Shown: positions 63,906 through 64,000 of the stretch, in pieces | How the letters are laid out: every line of letters begins with the position of its first letter | Position numbering within the stretch: position 1 is the stretch's first letter | Assembly (NCBI GenBank): GCA_021296255.1 | Contig: JAGWAU010000005.1 | Location: forward strand, 158,192 to 222,191 | Direction of reading: 5' to 3' | Source of the DNA: Alphaproteobacteria bacterium | GTDB lineage: Bacteria > Pseudomonadota > Alphaproteobacteria > UBA2966 | Length of the DNA: 64,000 nucleotides | The notes under the pieces: generated by a model | What the model was told of the DNA's origin: nothing | Database searches by the model: none | What the model saw: only the letters and a program-made list of their open reading frames with translations | Position numbers and translations under genes: made by a program

Positions 63906-64000
63906 ATGGCGTTCGATCCCAATCGACCCTTCAATGACCTTCCAAACCTGCCGCCGGCTTCGGAAACCGAGACAAAGGCCATTCTTCGGAGTTGCATTGC
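63906..64000 (+). CDS. Fic-family protein, N-terminal part (cut by window edge)
   Basis: ATG at 63906 opens a frame that runs off the window after 31 codons. The start FDPNRPFNDLPNLPPASE followed by TETKAILRSCIA is the well-known N-terminus of Fic/DOC-domain proteins (FDPNxPYNDLPxLPP-ETKAVLK pattern). The catalytic HPFxxGNGR motif is out of view. Fic proteins AMPylate or otherwise modify protein targets; a frequent type is a self-regulated toxin-antitoxin-like enzyme. Confidence 0.75.
   Translation, partial: MAFDPNRPFNDLPNLPPASETETKAILRSCI

Overview
The window is high-GC bacterial DNA with dense, short-spaced operons. The gene order yebC-ruvCAB-ybgC-tolQRAB-pal-cpoB-tilS ... ftsH-folP-glmM, the serC-serA-hisZ-purA run, and an FNR-type protein with C-x2-C-x7-C cysteine spacing all point to an alphaproteobacterium, most likely of the Rhodospirillales type. 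Two TRAP transporters and many oxygenase and CoA-ligase genes suggest a free-living marine or soil heterotroph. No species is claimed.

Layout. (1) 1-10.55 kb is core: a partial gene end, yebC, the Holliday-junction genes ruvCAB, the complete Tol-Pal envelope operon and tilS. (2) 10.56-24.79 kb is an accessory block between tilS and ftsH, which are usually close neighbours. It holds decayed mobile-element debris (a lone type I-E-like CRISPR repeat, a parD antitoxin relic, a tyrosine-recombinase fragment, an IS481-type element with three in-frame stops) and a degenerate tRNA-Glu-like sequence. It also holds three functional groups: a MauG/MbnH-type diheme peroxidase with a small secreted HGM-motif protein and a Tat-exported amidohydrolase; an acyl-CoA dehydrogenase/amidohydrolase/acyl-CoA ligase/isochorismatase operon; and a DctPQM TRAP transporter. 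(3) 24.79-44.26 kb is core again: ftsH, folP, glmM, thiD, a tartrate/isopropylmalate-type dehydrogenase, two PLP enzymes, a JAMM peptidase, rluD, rpoH, purA, hisZ, serA, serC, a DciA/DUF721 protein and mutY. (4) 44.3-64.0 kb is a second accessory, catabolic region. Its plus-strand part has a flavin monooxygenase, an FNR-type oxygen-sensing regulator, a DUF1116 protein, a Rieske oxygenase, a TTC38-like TPR protein and a two-gene UxaA-type lyase. An SDR and a CmcJ-like oxygenase follow. The minus-strand part runs without interruption from 61.98 to 56.09 kb: an internally deleted ilvD, a membrane di-iron desaturase/hydroxylase, a divergent PanB-like protein, a Rieske ferredoxin and a second DctPQM transporter. 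A MocR/PdxR-type regulator is transcribed divergently from this run.

How the parts work together. The core genes need no special explanation. The most interesting candidate system is the MocR-controlled operon at 56-63.6 kb. It combines uptake (TRAP), membrane oxygenation with its own ferredoxin (desaturase plus Rieske protein), a carbon-carbon-bond enzyme that has lost the usual PanB metal motifs, and an IlvD-type dehydratase now reduced to its two ends. Its substrate cannot be read from sequence. The second candidate is the FNR-linked Rieske/DUF1116/UxaA locus at 46-53 kb. All functions are assigned by motif reading only; no database search was run.
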